NCBI GenBank assembly: GCA_964460785.1
Contig: CAYWQB010000002.1
Span: 1 to 64,000 of the forward strand
Direction: 5' to 3'
DNA from: CAYWQB01 sp964460785
Lineage (GTDB): Bacteria; Chlamydiota; Chlamydiia; Chlamydiales; CAYWQB01
Length of the DNA stretch: 64,000 nucleotides
A program made the position numbers and the translations under genes. The notes beneath the pieces are model-generated. The model had not been told where the DNA came from and searched no databases. It saw only the letters and a program-made list of their open reading frames with translations. Below are positions 61,018-64,000 of this stretch, one piece after another (position 1 is the stretch's first letter; every line of letters starts with the position of its first letter).

Positions 61018-62397
61018 TTAGCCCTTTGTCTCTTCTTTTAGAGTAAAGGTACAACCTTGATTCAGCTTTCCATCAATGTAATTCAGATCGTAATCCCCAG
61101 ATAAGAAGTTCTCATCTTCAAGGATAAACTGATGAAAAGCGACAGTTGATGCCACCCCCCCAATATGAAACTCTTTTAAAGCTCTTTTAGCAATTGCAAT
61201 TGCTTCTTGCCTTGAGCTTCCTTTCACGATCAGTTTAGCAATCATAGAGTCATAGTAAGGAGGAATGCTGTATCCTGAGTAACACGAGCTATCAACACGC
61301 ACATGAGGGCCTCCGGGAGGCAAGTAGTAATCAAGCTTTCCTGGAGAGGGAGAAAACCCCTTTGCAGGATCTTCTGCATTAATACGGAACTCCATGACAT
61401 GCCCATGAAACTGCACATCTTTTTGAGAAAAAGAAAGCTTTTCTCCCATTGCAATCTTCAACTGCTCTTGCACTAAGTCTTGCTGGGTCCACTCTTCCGT
61501 CACCGTATGCTCTACTTGGATCCGTGTATTCATTTCCATAAAGTAGAAATTATTCTCTTGGTCGAGCAAGAACTCTACTGTCCCTGCAGAGAAATAGCCA
61601 GCTTCTTTAGCAATAGCACAGGCAGCCTCACCCATGCGTGCACGAAGCTTATCGTCTAAGCGCCCGCTAGGGCTCTCTTCAATCAACTTCTGCCGGCGCC
61701 GTTGAATCGTACAGTCCCGCTCTCCAAGGTGCACGACATTTCCATGCTGATCACCCATCACTTGCACTTCAACATGCCGCGGATCGAGGATCATCTTTTC
61801 TAAGTAGATATCAGGGTTTCCAAAACTGATTTCAGCTTCACGCCTTGCTTCAATGAACAACTTCACAAAGTCTTCTTCTTTATAAACAAAGCGGATTCCT
61901 TTACCGCCGCCCCCAGCGACAGCCTTAATCAATACAGGGAATCCAAAGCTCTTAGCAACTTCAAGAGCCTCTTCAGCTTGATCAGAAACGGGGCCATCTG
62001 AACCAGGGATCACAGGGCACCCTGCACGCTTCGCTGTTGCTTTCGCCTCTGCTTTATTCCCCAATAGAGTGATTGCATCAGAGGTTGGACCAATAAATGT
62101 AATGCCACAAGTTTCACAAATTGAAGCAAATTCAGCATTTTCACTCAGATAGCCATATCCTGGGTGGATAGCATCTGCGCCTGTGATCTCACAGGCAGAT
62201 AGAATATTTGGAACTTTTAGATAGGATTTATTGGAAGGTCCCTCTCCGACACAAACAGCTTCATCTGCATGCAGTACATGCAGGGCCTCTTTATCTGCCT
62301 CTGAAAAGATTGCGACAGTCTCTAGATCCAAATCGTGACATGCACGGATAATCCGTACAGCGATTTCTCCTCGATTGGCAATAAGAACTTTTTGCAT
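61018..62397 (-). CDS. accC: Biotin carboxylase subunit of acetyl-CoA carboxylase
   Basis: A 459-residue ATP-grasp carboxylase: MQKVLIANRGEIAVRI at the start, GPTSDAITLLGNKAEAK, the glycine-rich loop AVAGGGGKGIRFV, MGDQHGNVVHLGERDCTIQRR and FMEMNTRIQVEHTVTE. It carboxylates biotin on AccB using bicarbonate and ATP. I use the ATG at 62397 with GAGTAGGCCG before it; the open frame goes 17 codons further inside accB. accB lies immediately upstream, and the accA/accD subunits are not in the window. Confidence 0.97.
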   Translation of the reverse strand: MQKVLIANRGEIAVRIIRACHDLDLETVAIFSEADKEALHVLHADEAVCVGEGPSNKSYLKVPNILSACEITGADAIHPGYGYLSENAEFASICETCGITFIGPTSDAITLLGNKAEAKATAKRAGCPVIPGSDGPVSDQAEEALEVAKSFGFPVLIKAVAGGGGKGIRFVYKEEDFVKLFIEARREAEISFGNPDIYLEKMILDPRHVEVQVMGDQHGNVVHLGERDCTIQRRRQKLIEESPSGRLDDKLRARMGEAACAIAKEAGYFSAGTVEFLLDQENNFYFMEMNTRIQVEHTVTEEWTQQDLVQEQLKIAMGEKLSFSQKDVQFHGHVMEFRINAEDPAKGFSPSPGKLDYYLPPGGPHVRVDSSCYSGYSIPPYYDSMIAKLIVKGSSRQEAIAIAKRALKEFHIGGVASTVAFHQFILEDENFLSGDYDLNYIDGKLNQGCTFTLKEETKG

Positions 62398-62401
62398 CGG
62401 C

Positions 62402-62899
62402 CTACTCAACACGCAAGATTTTTGTTCCAAACTCCATAGCCTGGCCATCTTCTAACAAGACCTCTTTCACAGTCCCGCTCACGCCAGCTTTGACTTCATT
62501 CATCACTTTCATAGCTTCCACAATACAAACAACCGTTTCTTCTGTGACACGGTCTCCCACTTTTATGAATGGATCGGCATCAGGGCTTGGAGAACTATAA
62601 AATGTTCCAACCATAGGAGAGGTAACAAAACTTCCCTCTACAGGTGGAGCTGCAACTTCTGCAGCAGGTGCAGGAGCTGCGACATCTCCACTAGCTGGTG
62701 CAGCAGGCGCATGCATCACTGGTGCAGACATATGAGGAGGAATAGGATGTGAATGAACAAAAACGGAGGGTTGCTCTCCAGCTTTTTGCTGAGATTCTCT
62801 CTCTAGCTGAATTTCAAAATCCCCTTGCTTAAGGCGAAGTTTACGCATCCTTGCTCGCCCCATAGCTCCCATTAACTCTTTGATTTGCTTCAGGTCCAC
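62402..62899 (-). CDS. accB: Biotin carboxyl carrier protein
   Basis: A 165-residue carrier. The N-terminal helix (MDLKQIKELM) is followed by an Ala/Pro-rich linker (about 55-90), and the biotinyl domain (92-165) has the target lysine K131 in VEAMKVMNEV. It carries carboxybiotin between AccC and the carboxyltransferase. It starts at GTG, with GGGAGTAGATT before it. Order efp-accB-accC is conserved in chlamydiae. Confidence 0.97.
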   Translation of the reverse strand: MDLKQIKELMGAMGRARMRKLRLKQGDFEIQLERESQQKAGEQPSVFVHSHPIPPHMSAPVMHAPAAPASGDVAAPAPAAEVAAPPVEGSFVTSPMVGTFYSSPSPDADPFIKVGDRVTEETVVCIVEAMKVMNEVKAGVSGTVKEVLLEDGQAMEFGTKILRVE

Positions 62900-62914
62900 A
62901 ATCTACTCCCTGTA

Positions 62915-63475
62915 CTAGACTCGTTGGATAAATTCTTGCTGTCTTGGATCAACTTTTAAAATATCTCCAGGCTCGACAAATGGAGGAACCTCTACTTTTG
63001 CTCCCGTTTCTAAGATTGCTAGACGAACCGTACTAGAAACTGACTGATCGACATTTTCAATTTCTTCAATTGAAGAAACCATAAGCTCCAAAAACTGAGG
63101 TAGCTCAATAGTGAAAATCATCTCTCCATAAAAGGAGGCTTTGAGTTCAATCCCCCCTTTAAGGTAGTTGACCTTATCCTCAATAACCTCTTTGGGAACA
63201 AGAATCTGCTCTAAGTTATTGATATCTAGGAAAAGAAAGTCCTCTCCTTCCATATAGAGAAACTCTAAAAGCTTCTCCTCTGGTGAGACCTCTTTAACAC
63301 TCTGTGTTGGCTTAAAGTTTTTTTCAGATGTCTTTCCAGAAACAAGGTCTTTAATCTTTGTCTTAATGAATGGTGTGCCTTTTGTAGCTGTCACCTTCAT
63401 GCAAGACTCGACTTGATAAAGTTTGTCTCCAATAGAAACAATCATTCCTGGAATGATCTGACTACTTTGAACCAT
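62915..63475 (-). CDS. efp: Elongation factor P
   Basis: A 186-residue EF-P with the three beta-barrel domains. SSQIIPGMIVSIGDKLYQVE opens domain I, and the tip loop TATKGTPFIKTKIK carries the candidate modified Lys. KASFYGEMIFTIELPQFLEL and TGAKVEVPPFVEPGDILKVD are the typical domain II/III segments. It relieves stalling at polyproline. The ATG at 63475 gives the standard N-terminus. Some chlamydiae have two EF-P genes; only one is seen in the window. Confidence 0.96.
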   Translation of the reverse strand: MVQSSQIIPGMIVSIGDKLYQVESCMKVTATKGTPFIKTKIKDLVSGKTSEKNFKPTQSVKEVSPEEKLLEFLYMEGEDFLFLDINNLEQILVPKEVIEDKVNYLKGGIELKASFYGEMIFTIELPQFLELMVSSIEEIENVDQSVSSTVRLAILETGAKVEVPPFVEPGDILKVDPRQQEFIQRV

Positions 63476-63545
63476 GAGTCCCAACCTATTAGGATTAAAA
63501 AAGTAAGTAAATAGGGTATCTAATCAGAGAAATCTTGTCCACTGC

Positions 63546-64000
63546 TTACGCTAACTGGTGGAGCTCACTTACTGCGGCAGCCATATCTTTTTGGCCATAT
63601 AAAGAGGTTCCTGCAACCAAAACATTTGCTCCTGCCTCTACACATTGCGCCCCAGTTTTTGCATCAATTCCTCCATCTACCTCGATGTACAAAGGTGGCT
63701 TTGTAGGATCTTTTGAGACCTCACCCCCTTCTCGAATATCAAGGCGATCACAAGTTTCCCTGACAAAGCGAATTTTATCTAACATCTCAGGCATAAAGGA
63801 CTGCCCTCCAAACCCAGGCTCCACAGTCATAATCAAGACAAGATCTACTTGATCAAGATACTTGGTGATAAAAGAGGGAGAAGTATCAGGCTTAAATGCC
63901 AAGCCCGCTCGAATGTTACATTTGCGGATATAGCTCAAAGTATCCGAAATATCTTCTGTTGCTTCGAAGTGAAAGGTCAACATGTCTGCGCCAGCCTCAA
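63546..64000 (-). CDS. rpe: Ribulose-phosphate 3-epimerase (N-terminal part beyond the window)
   Basis: The C-terminal 151 codons of a TIM-barrel epimerase are present. The frame continues off the right edge with EAGADMLTFHFEAT. Active-site segments are GLAFKPDTSPSFI, DLVLIMTVEPGFGGQSFMPEML and YIEVDGGIDAKTGAQCVEAGANVLVAGTSLYG, in parts VDGGIDAKT and VAGTSLYG. It interconverts ribulose-5-P and xylulose-5-P in the pentose phosphate pathway. The start is not in the window. The rpe-efp-accB-accC order agrees with Chlamydia. Confidence 0.95.
   Translation of the reverse strand, partial: EAGADMLTFHFEATEDISDTLSYIRKCNIRAGLAFKPDTSPSFITKYLDQVDLVLIMTVEPGFGGQSFMPEMLDKIRFVRETCDRLDIREGGEVSKDPTKPPLYIEVDGGIDAKTGAQCVEAGANVLVAGTSLYGQKDMAAAVSELHQLA

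Noticed and set aside
1..64000. CRISPR arrays, insertion sequences, prophage genes, toxin-antitoxin pairs
   Set aside because: No repeat-spacer pattern, transposase, phage structural gene or recognisable TA pair was seen in any frame.

Overview
The window is a 64 kb chromosomal segment of a member of the Chlamydiae, most likely an 'environmental' (amoeba- or arthropod-associated) family rather than Chlamydiaceae. The evidence is the 5' part of a 16S rRNA gene with the chlamydial 5' signature (GAATTTGATCTTGGTTCAG), the conserved chlamydial order rpe-efp-accB-accC at the right end, a Pkn1-like protein that joins a kinase fold to an FGE/sulfatase-type domain, ubiX/ubiA, and a DUF2608 phosphatase. 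Genes absent from the reduced Chlamydiaceae as I know them (tdh-kbl, acs, gshF, tripartite efflux, many transporters) point to a larger genome. I cannot fix the genus from sequence alone.

Layout. 1-1.2 kb: 16S rRNA (minus strand) with a leader and a good promoter. 1.3-4.4 kb: a tiny membrane peptide ORF, a short GGQ release-factor-like protein, a DOT1-like methyltransferase, a ureohydrolase and an RluA pseudouridine synthase. 4.4-12.5 kb: a 1069-residue protein with a caspase-like N-terminus, a membrane-DCC fusion, an MFS carrier and bifunctional glutathione synthetase gshF. 12.6-15.6 kb: an MFS-ABC-ABC2 export operon. 15.6-22.7 kb: a secreted permuted NlpC/P60-like protein, kbl-tdh, a candidate inclusion-membrane protein, a CBS protein and an ABC-F ATPase. 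22.8-27.5 kb: acs, a DUF2608 phosphatase coupled to a class D beta-lactamase-like protein with an altered active site, an SDR and a HIT protein. 27.6-31.3 kb: a cassette of bicupin, methyltransferase, PadR regulator and flavin monooxygenase, bordered by tmRNA (31.4-31.8 kb).

31.9-46.4 kb: GST-like and DUF924 proteins, an overlapping TolC-FUSC-HlyD efflux operon, an aminopeptidase, Nudix, a GT-B-like secreted protein, a WYL-like/EamA/MscS operon, an ETHE1-like persulfide dioxygenase and BrnQ. 46.5-50 kb: tRNA-Thr and tRNA-Tyr, a 54-residue SEC-C protein, a lipase-maturation-factor-like membrane protein and a CAP10/GT90 glycosyltransferase. 50-56.2 kb: TtcA-like, PutP, a MoxR ATPase with a large uncharacterised partner, SurE and a lipoprotein. 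56.3-64 kb: tRNA-Val and tRNA-Asp, a YitT protein, a Pkn1-like pseudokinase-FGE fusion, then a minus-strand run of rpe-efp-accB-accC-hpt-ubiA-ubiX.

Themes: redox and thiol handling (gshF, GST-like, DCC, persulfide dioxygenase), aromatic compound handling (FAD hydroxylase, PadR, FUSC exporter, UbiA/UbiX), amino acid uptake and catabolism (Thr to Gly plus acetyl-CoA, PutP, BrnQ), and host-facing candidates (caspase-like protein, DOT1-like methyltransferase, candidate Inc, pseudokinase). No CRISPR array, insertion sequence or prophage was seen. The most unusual items are the CTFN active site in the class D beta-lactamase homologue, the caspase-like helical giant and the DOT1-like enzyme.
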